Positions 25,637 to 34,229 of a stretch of 64,000 nucleotides of DNA are shown here, one piece after another; positions within the stretch are counted from its first letter, which is position 1, and each line of letters opens with the position of its first letter. The DNA is from Blautia sp. MSJ-9 (GTDB taxonomy: Bacteria > Bacillota > Clostridia > Lachnospirales > Lachnospiraceae), in contig NZ_JAHLQG010000017.1 of NCBI RefSeq assembly GCF_018919065.1, forward strand, positions 62,001-126,000, written 5' to 3'. The notes beneath the pieces were generated by a model that saw only the letters and a list, made by a program, of their open reading frames with translations, was not told the origin of the DNA and did no database searches. The translations under genes were made by a program, and so were the position numbers.

Positions 25637-26007
25637 GATTCGTCCTCCTTTTCAAAGATTTCCGCAAGCATTTTCTCCAGTTCCTCTCTGTTGAATCCTG
25701 TGTTTCTGCCTTTCTGTATCAGTGCTGTGAATTCTTTTCGGTAGCTCTCTCTGTTTATCTTCTGTACCTGAGAGCTGTCTGCTACGAAATTTCCTCTGCC
25801 TTTTACAGGATAGATCAGTCCCAGTTTCTCCAGCTCCATATATGCACGCTGGATCGTGTTGGGATTGACGGACAGTTCTGTGGCAAGCTGCCTTACTGAC
25901 GGCATCTGCGATCCCGGCGGCAGGACACCGTTCAGGATTAGGATCTGAAATTTATCTGTAACCTGTTCATAGATTGGACGCCTGTCCTGATAATCCAAAA
26001 CAATCAC
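25633..26007 (-). CDS. GntR-family regulator, YtrA subfamily
   Basis: A 124-residue repressor with an N-terminal winged helix (RRPIYEQVTDKFQILILNG, PSVRQLATELSVNPNTIQRA) and only a short C-terminal dimerisation tail (about 45 residues), the mark of the YtrA subgroup. These repress adjacent ABC operons and are often relieved by cell-wall-active peptides. A large inverted repeat and a consensus promoter lie upstream, so it very likely autoregulates the operon. Confidence 0.93.
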   Translation of the reverse strand: MIVLDYQDRRPIYEQVTDKFQILILNGVLPPGSQMPSVRQLATELSVNPNTIQRAYMELEKLGLIYPVKGRGNFVADSSQVQKINRESYRKEFTALIQKGRNTGFNREELEKMLAEIFEKEDES

Positions 26008-26070
26008 TGGTGATTCCTCCTTTCTGTTACGTGTTTCATGATGTGTTGTTTTATTTTATGTGTGTATTTA

Positions 26071-26124
26071 CTGTATTAGTTGTATTGATACACTCATAAT
26101 ACAGAATACTGTTGTATCTGTCAA
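26071..26124 (-). promoter_or_regulatory. Promoter and operator of the GntR-ABC operon
   Basis: A near-consensus promoter TTGACA (26119-26124), 17 bases, TATTAT (26096-26101) on the minus strand. It overlaps perfect 8-base inverted arms CTGTATTA (26071-26078) and TAATACAG (26097-26104), which flank an inner palindrome-like TGTATTGATACA (26081-26092). The arms cover the -10, as expected for a repressor site. The rest of the gap to 26295 is A/T-rich without a recognised gene. Confidence 0.8.
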
Positions 26125-26295
26125 GTACTTAATAGCTAAATACTTATTTGTCAAACAGATATTCTCTGTTTAATTCAGTAAAAGGTTATTTCCGAATCCT
26201 AATCAAACTGTTAGGTTTTACTCTTTCCAGTACATCTAAATTTCCGTATACTGATTATTTTCTTTTTGCCTTAACATAATCTTTTTTCTAATAAC

Positions 26296-26342
26296 AAAGA
26301 CACCTGCATGTGTACTGTCATTCCACAATTGCAGATGTCTTT
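26296..26342 (-). terminator. Terminator of the CPBP protease gene
   Basis: AAAGACACCTGCA and TGCAGATGTCTTT pair over 13 positions with one mismatch, just past the stop codon. Confidence 0.75.
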
Positions 26343-26357
26343 ATCTTGTCTCTATTT

Positions 26358-27302
26358 TTATATCATTCTTTTCTTTTTTCTTATACTGCACATCTTTTCG
26401 AAATGGGTAAGGCAATATACCACACTGATCAGCAGAATCAGATAGATCAATATGAGAATCTGTACCCCATATTTCATGGAATACAAATCCAGTGCATATT
26501 CTGAGATAAGCAGTGACCAGATGTTTGCTCCCATATGGAGCAGCATACTGCTGTAAATATTTCCACTCATTTCCAGTATCCATGCAAATGCAGTTCCGAG
26601 GATACTTGCGTAAATTCCCTGTACGATATTTCCGTGATAGATACCAAATATCAGCCCGGAAATCACTGCTGCCACCGGCATCTTCAGCCAGTCACGCAGA
26701 CGCAGATAGATTAACCAGCGGAAGATCATTTCCTCCGCCGCAGGTGCAATAATTCCCATCCAGAAAATCATCATAAGAAGTGATTTTCCTTCTGTAATTC
26801 TGGTCATGCTTTCCTGGTAGGCACTGCTGTTGATAAATGACTGAAGAATTGCCATCAGGAAATTTCCATACTGTGCAAGTCCGGCTCCTGCCAGAAGCAG
26901 AAGAATTATTTCCAGTAAGGAAAGCGGTACTTTTTTCTGTGCCGGGATCAGACCGCCGGCAATTCTTCTGACTTTATCTCTTCGATAAAAATACAATGCC
27001 GGGATCATAGCCAGAATTCCTGTTAAGCCGGTAAGAAAAATCGTGTAATTATAATATGTCTCAGCTGAGTTTGCCGCGGTTCTTGCAAATACTGCCAGCG
27101 CAGTTCCTGCAACGATCTGTGAGATTATAAAGTGGATTCCTACCGGATATCCTGCCCTCCAGATTTTAGAAACAATGTTTTGTTTTCGCAGAGGGCTCAG
27201 GCGAAAAAATTTACGATTTCTTCTGCAGAATCTACGATTTTCAGAGGTTCTGCCTGTTTGAGTTCTTCTTCTGTTCCATAGCCGAAAGAAACTGCAATGC
27301 AT
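26358..27302 (-). CDS. CPBP-family intramembrane metalloprotease, start uncertain
   Basis: The membrane protein has about eight helices and the CPBP (Abi) motifs: EEMIFRWLIYLRLR (the EExxxR motif), FGIYHGN (His with Asn) and LLHMGANIWS (second His). Such proteases process prenylated or other membrane proteins and are sometimes bacteriocin-immunity factors. The only in-frame ATG before the first membrane helix is at 27302, over 100 bases inside the phosphatase gene, without a ribosome site. Homologous sequence seems to begin near SKIWRAGYPVG, just after the phosphatase stop, where no ATG, GTG or TTG is in frame; an ATT lies at 27174-27176. The start is therefore nonstandard, or the gene has lost its start. 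Confidence 0.7.
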   Translation of the reverse strand: MHCSFFRLWNRRRTQTGRTSENRRFCRRNRKFFRLSPLRKQNIVSKIWRAGYPVGIHFIISQIVAGTALAVFARTAANSAETYYNYTIFLTGLTGILAMIPALYFYRRDKVRRIAGGLIPAQKKVPLSLLEIILLLLAGAGLAQYGNFLMAILQSFINSSAYQESMTRITEGKSLLMMIFWMGIIAPAAEEMIFRWLIYLRLRDWLKMPVAAVISGLIFGIYHGNIVQGIYASILGTAFAWILEMSGNIYSSMLLHMGANIWSLLISEYALDLYSMKYGVQILILIYLILLISVVYCLTHFEKMCSIRKKKRMI

Positions 27303-27844
27303 TCCAGACCTGCTTTGCGGGCTCCGTATACGTCGTGTTCTTTGTCACCGACCATAATGACCTGATTTCTGTGATTCTCCATATGCAGGCGCTGAAGAAC
27401 ATCCTCGATCACTTCTGTTTTATTGGTTTTCCTTCCATCCATTTCACTTCCGCCGATTTCTGTGAAGTACTGGGTAAGTCCGAAATGATCCAGGATCTGT
27501 CTCACATATACTTCCGGTTTGGAGGATGCTACTGCAAGAATATAGCCTTTCTTTTTTAACTGCGCCAGCATGTCCTCGATTCCGGGATATACAGCATTCT
27601 CGAAAATTCCTGTTACAGAATAGCGTTCTCTGTAGATTTCTACTGCCTGTTTTGCAGTTTCTTCGTCGATCTGCGCGTATTTCATAAACATTTCCATAAG
27701 CGGTGGTCCTACGAAAACTTTCAGTTTTTGAAGATCCTGTTCAGGCTTGCCGATCCTCTCCAGTGCATACTGAACAGATTTTGTGATACCCTCACCGGAT
27801 TCGGTTAATGTTCCATCTAAGTCAAACAAAATTACTTTGTACAT
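27197..27844 (-). CDS. HAD-superfamily phosphatase, phosphoglycolate phosphatase-like
   Basis: A 215-residue HAD hydrolase with a C1 helical cap. Motif I is FDLDGTLTES, motif II AVASSKPE, motif III the Lys of GRKTNKTEV, and motif IV MVGDKEHDVYGA. The family dephosphorylates small phosphorylated metabolites such as phosphoglycolate or nucleotides; the substrate cannot be assigned. It ends at or just before the CPBP protease gene on the same strand. Confidence 0.9.
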   Translation of the reverse strand: MYKVILFDLDGTLTESGEGITKSVQYALERIGKPEQDLQKLKVFVGPPLMEMFMKYAQIDEETAKQAVEIYRERYSVTGIFENAVYPGIEDMLAQLKKKGYILAVASSKPEVYVRQILDHFGLTQYFTEIGGSEMDGRKTNKTEVIEDVLQRLHMENHRNQVIMVGDKEHDVYGARKAGLECIAVSFGYGTEEELKQAEPLKIVDSAEEIVNFFA

Positions 27845-27911
27845 AAGGTTCCTCCTGTTTCAGAAAAATTGATATAATATGATAGATTATAGCATTGTTT
27901 TTCTGAAGCGT

Positions 27912-28913
27912 CTATGAGGAAAAAATCCAGGGATTCATTTTTATCAGTTTTCCGCCCTGCGAAATAACCAGTAATTCTATTTTATTAGTATTATCACTTA
28001 TTACTGTATCTGGTATGATGCAGTTTTCTTCCCAGTGCCAGAGACATTCTATTCCGTTAAGACGGACGGATAGGATTTGAACGGAGCCTTGGGATATTAT
28101 CTGAATTTGTGGGGTGTGGGGATTGTCTGGATTTTGTGTACACTGGAATGTTACAGGCTCATCTTTTGCGTGTGCGTATTTAACGGTGTCTAATTGGGCA
28201 TCTGTATTCTGGAGTTCTTCGGAATTATCTGTATTCTTATTTTCTGTTTTCTTTGCTTTATTTTGTTTCTTCTTATTTTTCTTTTTTGATGGCTTAGGTG
28301 TTGGTGTTTTGGTTGGTTTGGGCATTTTTGTTGGCTTTGGATTTTTCTTGGGCTTGGGTGTTGGTATCGGAGTTGATGTTAATGAGATTTCTTCTGGTGT
28401 TTTAACATTGGATTTATCTGTCTGGGGTGTAGTCTGTATGTTGTTATCCGTTTGAGAATGGTGATTCCATGCAGAATTATTATTGCCCTGGGTGTTATTG
28501 TTATTTTGAGTGGCGTTATTACTCCGGGAATTATTATACCACTGAGAATTGTTGTTCCATTGACTGCCGTTATTCCAGTCAGTGCTGCTCTGCTGTATAT
28601 CATTCCATTGCTGTGTATTATCTTGTGTTCTGTTTCCTGTATCAGAATTATATGGATATTCATTGTCTTGTGTCTGATCGTTCTGCGCCGGAGTTTCTGA
28701 TGTGTTGTCTCCAGTCTGCCAGCTATTTTCCCATGTATTCTCCCAACTGCTCTGATTCCATTGCTGTTCTTCCTGCCATTGCCAGCTGCTGTTTTCTCCA
28801 TTTCCCACATCAATATCAAAACCACCCATCTGCATAGCAGAGATACTTGAAGTCAGGTAAAGGCATAAAGTTGCAGATACCATAATTAAAAGTCTATTAT
28901 GATTTTTCTTCAC
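27912..28913 (-). CDS. Secreted Asn/Gln/Trp-rich protein with Pro-Thr-Lys linker
   Basis: The 333-residue protein has four parts: a signal peptide (1-26), a low-complexity segment (about 38-160) made largely of Asn, Gln, Ser and spaced Trp (SSWQWQEEQQWN, NNGSQWNNNSQWYNN), a basic Pro/Thr/Lys spacer (180-225, TPIPTPKPKKNPKPTK) and a C-terminal domain of about 90 residues (about 245-333) that may be beta-rich (VQILSVRLNGIECLWHW). No known family was recognised. It starts with GTG at 28911-28913, inside the end of the kinase gene (17-base overlap), after GGAG. The overlap suggests joint action with the kinase. The spacer looks like a wall-crossing segment; the Trp-spaced segment could aggregate or bind glycans (inference). 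Confidence 0.75.
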   Translation of the reverse strand: MKKNHNRLLIMVSATLCLYLTSSISAMQMGGFDIDVGNGENSSWQWQEEQQWNQSSWENTWENSWQTGDNTSETPAQNDQTQDNEYPYNSDTGNRTQDNTQQWNDIQQSSTDWNNGSQWNNNSQWYNNSRSNNATQNNNNTQGNNNSAWNHHSQTDNNIQTTPQTDKSNVKTPEEISLTSTPIPTPKPKKNPKPTKMPKPTKTPTPKPSKKKNKKKQNKAKKTENKNTDNSEELQNTDAQLDTVKYAHAKDEPVTFQCTQNPDNPHTPQIQIISQGSVQILSVRLNGIECLWHWEENCIIPDTVISDNTNKIELLVISQGGKLIKMNPWIFSS

Positions 28914-30153
28914 TCTTAATCATCTCCTTTTCCCATAATCTCAGATTTCTGCTGGCTGTATCATCTAACATTGTTTCTTTTGACTTATATTCCGTCCATA
29001 GCGTCTGACTGGCTTCCTTTTGTCCGGTACGGAACAGGAACATTCCATATTCACCGTATCCGGCCCTGTAAGTTTCATCATAGAGAAGCATCTGTTCAAA
29101 GTAGATCCCGGCATTTTCGTAATTCTCCTGATATTCACTGTTTACTGCCAGAAGCTGCAGGATCTTTCGGGATTCTTCTTTTTCTGTACATTGCTTTTGC
29201 AATTCCCGCAGACTGGTATCTGCCTGCGCACAAATTTTTCCTTGCTCTGCTTTACTGCCGTTTTGAAATTCTTCCTGATAATAGAGGTCTGTAACAGCTG
29301 TTAATTCTTCGTAGAAATTGAATGGTCTGGAACCGGATACCAGATTAGAACTAAATAGAAGAAAAACAGCTATTGTTGCAAAAACAGTGCTGCTCCCTGC
29401 TAAAACCAGCATGTTTTTGATTTTACTCTGGCTTTGTCTCTTGTGGATCCTGCTTAGTTTTTTCTGTACCATCTGCATGTTCTGATAACGCATTTCCGGT
29501 TTCTTCATGCAGCATCTGAAAATAAGCCAGAATAATGCTATGTTCCGGATGAATAACAGATAATCTCTCTTTCCGCATAAAGCAGATAATGTTTTTCCAA
29601 ATGTATAAATATCCGTTGCAGCATTTATCTTACCTTCATATTGTTCCGGTGCTGCAAAACCAGTTGTGCCTGTACATACTTTATGCTGATATTTATATCC
29701 ATTTACAGCACCACCCAGATCAATCAGATATAATCTGCCATTCTCGCCCATCATTAGATTGTCAGGCTTGAGATCTCCGTAATAAACTGGCGGTTTCCGA
29801 TTATGAAAATAGGAGAATACATCTGCAATCTCCATTCCATATTTAACGATTTCATTTACGGAAAAGCGTTTTCCATCTCTTAAATATTCACCCAGGGATT
29901 TTCCCCTGACATATTCCATGACAAGATAGCATTTCCGGTTATCTTCTATGTAATCTATCATCTTTGGCAGAGACGGATGTGAAAGTTTCAGGAGCATCCG
30001 AGCCTCGCTTTTGCCGGATGCCGGTATTTCTTTTACCACCCACAAAACGCCCAATTCCAGGTCTCTGGCAAGATAGACTTTCCCTCCGCCGCCTTTCCCA
30101 ACAGGCTCCAGAATACAGTAGCGCCCTTTTAATACAGTTCCAGATAAATTCAC
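28897..30153 (-). CDS. Membrane-anchored Ser/Thr protein kinase with non-PASTA sensor region
   Basis: A 418-residue protein. The kinase domain (about 10-235) has a glycine loop GKGGGGKVYLA, Lys41 (VVKEI), Glu50, catalytic Asp127 and Asn132 in YYGDLKPDNLM, Asp145 in DLGGA, and APE at 168-170. The usual HRD is YGD, so it is a non-RD kinase and may not need activation-loop phosphorylation. One membrane helix (about 248-268) leads to an outer region of about 150 residues, helical and TPR-like (YYQEEF, AGIYFEQMLLYDE). It lacks the PASTA repeats of PrkC, and no partner phosphatase is adjacent. The downstream secreted protein overlaps its end. Confidence 0.88.
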   Translation of the reverse strand: MNLSGTVLKGRYCILEPVGKGGGGKVYLARDLELGVLWVVKEIPASGKSEARMLLKLSHPSLPKMIDYIEDNRKCYLVMEYVRGKSLGEYLRDGKRFSVNEIVKYGMEIADVFSYFHNRKPPVYYGDLKPDNLMMGENGRLYLIDLGGAVNGYKYQHKVCTGTTGFAAPEQYEGKINAATDIYTFGKTLSALCGKRDYLLFIRNIALFWLIFRCCMKKPEMRYQNMQMVQKKLSRIHKRQSQSKIKNMLVLAGSSTVFATIAVFLLFSSNLVSGSRPFNFYEELTAVTDLYYQEEFQNGSKAEQGKICAQADTSLRELQKQCTEKEESRKILQLLAVNSEYQENYENAGIYFEQMLLYDETYRAGYGEYGMFLFRTGQKEASQTLWTEYKSKETMLDDTASRNLRLWEKEMIKSEEKS

Positions 30154-30254
30154 TGGCGCACCTCCTATTCAATTTTTCAATTAAAAATGGAAAATATGAT
30201 GAAAGAATTTCATCACAATAGATTTAGATAAATATAGAATAGCACATTTCGTTC

Positions 30255-30296
30255 TTTTTGAAAAGCCCCATTTACAAATATATGTAAACAGGGCTT
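30255..30296 (-). terminator. Terminator of argS
   Basis: AAGCCC (30263-30268) with inner TTTAC pairs with GTAAA and GGGCTT (30291-30296), followed on the minus strand by TTTTC and A/T-rich sequence. Confidence 0.75.
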
Positions 30297-30320
30297 AAGT
30301 TCATTGTTGTATTTTATTTC

Positions 30321-32087
30321 TTACATTCTGTCCGGTGCGGAGAAGCCGAGAAGATCGATGCATGTCTCCAGAACTTTCTTTGTGAGTTTCAGCAGCTGGA
30401 TGAAAGAAGCTTTCTGTGCTTCGTTCTCTTCGCTGAGGATTTTTGTCTCATGATAAAAGCTGTTGAATGCATTGGATACTTCATAAATATACGCGCAGAT
30501 CTTGTGCGGTGCTTTTTCTTCGAAGGCGTTCTCTACAGTTGCACCAAAACCTGTCAGCTGGAGCATCAGGTTCTTCTGGCTGTCATTTACTGGATCAAGG
30601 ATCGCACCTGCATCAAGGTCACCGCCTTCTTCCGCAAAACGGTTCAGGATGGATTTGATACGAACGATTGTGTAAAGAATGTACGGACCTGTATTTCCTT
30701 CGAATGATGTAAATCTGTCGATATCAAAGATATAATCCTTGGTAGCCTGATTGGAAAGGTCACCATATTTGATTGCGGAAAGTCCTACGATCTCAGCTGT
30801 TTCTTTTGCATCTTTATCTTTTACGCTGCGGTTCTCAACAATCTTGGTAAACATCTCTTCGTTGATATCCTTGATGAGAGTTTCCAGACGCATAACGCCG
30901 CCCTCTCTTGTCTTAAACGGTTTGCCATCTTTTCCGTTCATAGTTCCGAATCCAAGGAAAGAAAGCTTTGTATCGTCTTTTACAAGGCCGGTCTTTCTTG
31001 CGCAGCGGAATACCTGGATGAAGTGAAGTTCCTGACGTTTGTCTACGACATACAGGATCTCATCTGGGTTAAATAATTTCATACGCTCTACGATTGTTGC
31101 AAGGTCTGTAGTTGTATAAAGAGAAGCACCGTCTGATTTCAGAAGCATACATGGAGGAATTTCCTTTGTATCGTTCTCTTCTTTTACGTCTACTACAAGT
31201 GCGCCCTGGTCTACATAGGCGAATCCTTTTTCTTTCATATCTTCAACCATATCCGGAATGTATGGCTGTGCATCAGATTCTTTTTTCCAGAGGTCGAAAG
31301 ATACATTTAATTTGTCATAATTGCGTTTCAGGTCTGTAACGGATACATTCATGATGTGATTCCAGAGAGCCATGTATCCCGGTTTGCCCTGCTGAAGAAG
31401 ATGAGTTGCTTCCAGCGCTTCATTTCTGTATGCTTCATCTTCTTTTGACTTACCGCTTGCGCATGGATAAATCTCTTCCAGTTCGCTGATCGTAAATGGT
31501 GCTTCCTCCGGATATTCTCCTGTGTAGGAATCATCAAAGTAAACCAGCTCCGGTTTTCTGTGTTTCAGCTCTGTAATGATCAGACCCATCTGCAGACCCC
31601 AGTCTCCAAGATGAACGTCACCAATCACTTTATGTCCAACGAAACGACCAATTCTCTTAATACTCTCTCCGATGATTGCAGAACGAAGATGTCCTACATG
31701 AAGAGGTTTCGCAACGTTTGGTCCGCCGTAGTCGATGATGATCGTCTTCGGCTCTTTTGCTGCAGATACAGAAAGTTTCTCGTCTGCTGCCATTTCTTTT
31801 AAGTAATCTGCAAGAAACTCACCTTTTACTTTCAGGTTGATAAATCCTGGCTTTACAACTTCTGCCATAGAGAAAACCTGGCTGTCTTTTAAGTATGCTA
31901 CTACGTCATCAGCGATCATAAACGGTGCTTTCTTATATGCTTTGGCTCCTGCCATGGCACCGTTGCACTGAAATTCGCAAAGGTCCGGTCTGTTGGATAC
32001 GGTTACTTTTCCGTAGGATGGGTCGTATCCGGCTTTTTCAAATGCTGCGGAAAGTTCTTCCGCCATCTGTTCCATCAGTTTCTTCAT
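30321..32087 (-). CDS. argS: Arginyl-tRNA synthetase
   Basis: A 588-residue class Ia synthetase. The HIGH motif appears as HVGH in GGPNVAKPLHVGHLRSAII; the KMSKS region is replaced, as in many ArgRS, by MNGKDGKPFKTREGG. The N-terminal Add-1 domain and C-terminal anticodon-binding domain (LYTIVRIKSILNRF to the ending FSAPDRM) are complete. The ATG has AGGAG upstream; the preceding gap holds repeat member C, between it and the DegV gene. Confidence 0.97.
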   Translation of the reverse strand: MKKLMEQMAEELSAAFEKAGYDPSYGKVTVSNRPDLCEFQCNGAMAGAKAYKKAPFMIADDVVAYLKDSQVFSMAEVVKPGFINLKVKGEFLADYLKEMAADEKLSVSAAKEPKTIIIDYGGPNVAKPLHVGHLRSAIIGESIKRIGRFVGHKVIGDVHLGDWGLQMGLIITELKHRKPELVYFDDSYTGEYPEEAPFTISELEEIYPCASGKSKEDEAYRNEALEATHLLQQGKPGYMALWNHIMNVSVTDLKRNYDKLNVSFDLWKKESDAQPYIPDMVEDMKEKGFAYVDQGALVVDVKEENDTKEIPPCMLLKSDGASLYTTTDLATIVERMKLFNPDEILYVVDKRQELHFIQVFRCARKTGLVKDDTKLSFLGFGTMNGKDGKPFKTREGGVMRLETLIKDINEEMFTKIVENRSVKDKDAKETAEIVGLSAIKYGDLSNQATKDYIFDIDRFTSFEGNTGPYILYTIVRIKSILNRFAEEGGDLDAGAILDPVNDSQKNLMLQLTGFGATVENAFEEKAPHKICAYIYEVSNAFNSFYHETKILSEENEAQKASFIQLLKLTKKVLETCIDLLGFSAPDRM

Positions 32088-32114
32088 TCTTTCCTAACTC
32101 CTCAAATTGCTTGT

Positions 32115-32161
32115 TATAGTCAGACGGATAAAATTCCGTCCTGTTACCTGATCTGTCAAAT
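32115..32161. repeat. Member C of the dispersed 3'-end repeat
   Basis: TTATAGTCAGACGGATAAAA, then TCCGTC closing a GACGGA/TCCGTC hairpin, then a diverged right half ending GTCAAAT. It lies ten bases past the DegV stop codon, equivalent to the other copies. No T-tract follows in the direction of transcription. Confidence 0.5.
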
Positions 32162-32170
32162 TTGTTTGGC

Positions 32171-33043
32171 TCAGTCTACTACTACCTTTCTTGAACATGC
32201 AACTGCGATCGCACCATGTCCGATATGGCATGCAACACTTAATGATAACGGATTCTGCACGATCTCAATTCCAGGGAATGTTTCTGCAATCTCTTTCTTG
32301 AATTCCAGAGCTTCCTCTTCATTTCCTGTATATGCAGACTGCAGGCACATCTCACCGCGTTTTACATATTCTGCGAAACGGTTCTCCCAGTCATTCTGCA
32401 TGGCTTTCAGCATGACACGTTTTGCCTGCTTCTTGCCTCTTGTCTTGGAATATGCATCCAGCTTCTCACCCTGGATCTGAAGTACAGGCTTTAAGTTCAG
32501 GACTGTTCCGATGGCTGCTGCCGCAGGAGTGATTCTTCCGCCTTTTTTAAGATATTTCAGAGTCTCCAGAGTAATGTAGATACTGGAATCCATCTTCTGT
32601 TCTTCCAGAACCTGTTTGATCTGTGCTGCGTTTCTGCCGGCATCTCTTAATGTAAGGGCATCCAGTACAGACTGTCTCTGTGTAACAGAAATTCTCTGAT
32701 TATCTACTACATGTACTCTTCCGTCATATTCCTGAGCCAGTCCCATTGCTGTGTCGCAGGATGCGCTCAATCCGCTTGACATCGGAATGTGTACCACTTC
32801 ATCGTACTCTTCCAGAAGTGTATTCCAGAGTCCGCACACATCTGCAGGACCTGGCTGAGATGTAGAAATGGTTTCGTCATTCTTAAGCTTCTCGTAAAAT
32901 TCTTCCTGTGAAAGAGTGATTCCCTCAAGATAAAGCTTCTCGTTAATGTAAAAAGGCATTGGAATTACGCTGACGCCAAGTTCTCTTGCCTGATCCTGTG
33001 TTATGCCGCTGTTACTGTCTGTGACAATGGCAATTTTTCCCAT
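32171..33043 (-). CDS. DegV-family fatty-acid-binding protein
   Basis: A 290-residue cytoplasmic protein of the DegV/FakB fold. It starts MGKIAIVTDSNSGITQDQAR and has the conserved TSQPGP loop and IPMSSGLSASCDTA, residues that bind the fatty-acid carboxylate in FakB proteins. FakB hands the lipid to the kinase FakA for phosphorylation; no fakA is in the window. The second of two close ATGs (33041-33043) has the better spacing to AAAGGAG. Its lipid preference is unknown. Confidence 0.9.
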   Translation of the reverse strand: MGKIAIVTDSNSGITQDQARELGVSVIPMPFYINEKLYLEGITLSQEEFYEKLKNDETISTSQPGPADVCGLWNTLLEEYDEVVHIPMSSGLSASCDTAMGLAQEYDGRVHVVDNQRISVTQRQSVLDALTLRDAGRNAAQIKQVLEEQKMDSSIYITLETLKYLKKGGRITPAAAAIGTVLNLKPVLQIQGEKLDAYSKTRGKKQAKRVMLKAMQNDWENRFAEYVKRGEMCLQSAYTGNEEEALEFKKEIAETFPGIEIVQNPLSLSVACHIGHGAIAVACSRKVVVD

Positions 33044-33227
33044 ATTCATGTCTCCTTTATTATAATTCTGTTATTATAATTTTCTCTGTTTGCACTACAT
33101 AAAAATACAGTTACTGTTCACTTTGTGCCCGGTAACAAAATACATGCTCTATTTAGTGTAGCATATTTTTCCCTGTATCTCAATCCAGAATATAAATTTT
33201 TTCCAATCCTACGCCTCAATTCACTGT

Positions 33228-34196
33228 CTATTTGAAATATTCCAGAGTAATTTTCTGGTTATAAAAACCTTTTTCTACAGACATCAGACATACCTGAAAA
33301 GAAATGGAATCACAGTCATACACAAAAGGTTCTTCTTTATATATCATACAATATGTTTCTGGTTTTCCTGAATGTTCTATTTCTTCTTTTTTCTTCCGGG
33401 CTTTCTGCATCAGATCCTGCAAATATGTATTCTGTTCACTGCCGAAATCTCTTACCGGATATTCCTCCGCCGCCTGCCGGATCTTCTCTGCAAGCAGATG
33501 CACAGTTTCTACATGACTGCTTCTTCGAAAGATCGCCGCAATCTTCCTGGCCATTAATGCATTTCCTGTCTTTCGGTATTCATGCAGAGCTTTCAGCAGT
33601 CTTCTGTCTTCTGCTTCTTCTGCAATCTTACTCATTACATCCAGTGCTTCTCCGGAGACTTCCCACGGATTTTCCACGGGAACAATATATTTCTCCGGCA
33701 CTGACGGATAGAAAAGATAATTTAACGGCGGAAAGTCTCTCAGCATAGCGAGTTCCTTTTCCTGTTCATTGCAGAATTCTTCTCCCAGATAATCATACTT
33801 ATCACGCAGGATCGCAATCTGATATTCCATTACTCTGAGGTTTTCGTATTTCTTCACCCAGAAATGACCGATATTTCCATAATCATATAACTGGCATTCA
33901 AACAGTACATCATCAAAAAAGACAGTAAATAAAGATTCTCCCTGATGCACCACCAGAACATATCCCTCTCCCTGCTTCTCTACGGATGCTTCAAGCGGTC
34001 CCTCATATCCGCTTTTATAACAGCCTGTCATCCTGGCATTTTCCAATACCAGAAAACTCTCTGCGCAGTCATTCATCAGATAGATCAGACGCAGTTTTCT
34101 GTCCGGTGTCTGCCCTGCAAATCCATCTGGAATCCCTGTAAATTCACACTGTTCCTGCTCCAGCAGCTGGTTTAGTTTTTCAAAATTATCTCTCAT
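33228..34196 (-). CDS. Uncharacterised protein, possibly DUF3878
   Basis: A 322-residue soluble protein without signal peptide or membrane helices. It is rich in Glu and aromatic residues, with a beta-rich first half (MTGCYKSGYEGPLEASVEKQ, GESLFTVFFDD) and a helical second half (EEAEDRRLLKALHEYRKTGN; KARKKKEEIEHS). I recall Lachnospiraceae proteins of this form under DUF3878, without certainty. The start is ATG 34194-34196, seven bases after AGGA; a TTG 15 bases upstream is a weaker choice. It lies downstream of ptsI beyond a terminator-like hairpin. No function is proposed. Confidence 0.75.
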   Translation of the reverse strand: MRDNFEKLNQLLEQEQCEFTGIPDGFAGQTPDRKLRLIYLMNDCAESFLVLENARMTGCYKSGYEGPLEASVEKQGEGYVLVVHQGESLFTVFFDDVLFECQLYDYGNIGHFWVKKYENLRVMEYQIAILRDKYDYLGEEFCNEQEKELAMLRDFPPLNYLFYPSVPEKYIVPVENPWEVSGEALDVMSKIAEEAEDRRLLKALHEYRKTGNALMARKIAAIFRRSSHVETVHLLAEKIRQAAEEYPVRDFGSEQNTYLQDLMQKARKKKEEIEHSGKPETYCMIYKEEPFVYDCDSISFQVCLMSVEKGFYNQKITLEYFK

Positions 34197-34229
34197 AAAA
34201 ATATCCTGCAATTTCCTTTACACACAAAG

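Noticed and set aside
28400-28800. Possible CRISPR-like or tandem DNA repeat
   Set aside because: The repetitiveness is amino-acid-level (Asn/Gln/Trp codons) with no constant spacing or identical units.
28114-28837. Plus-strand frames rich in Phe, Val, Ile, Trp or Tyr that look like membrane proteins
   Set aside because: They are mirror products of the Asn/Gln/Trp and Pro/Lys codons of the secreted protein on the other strand.
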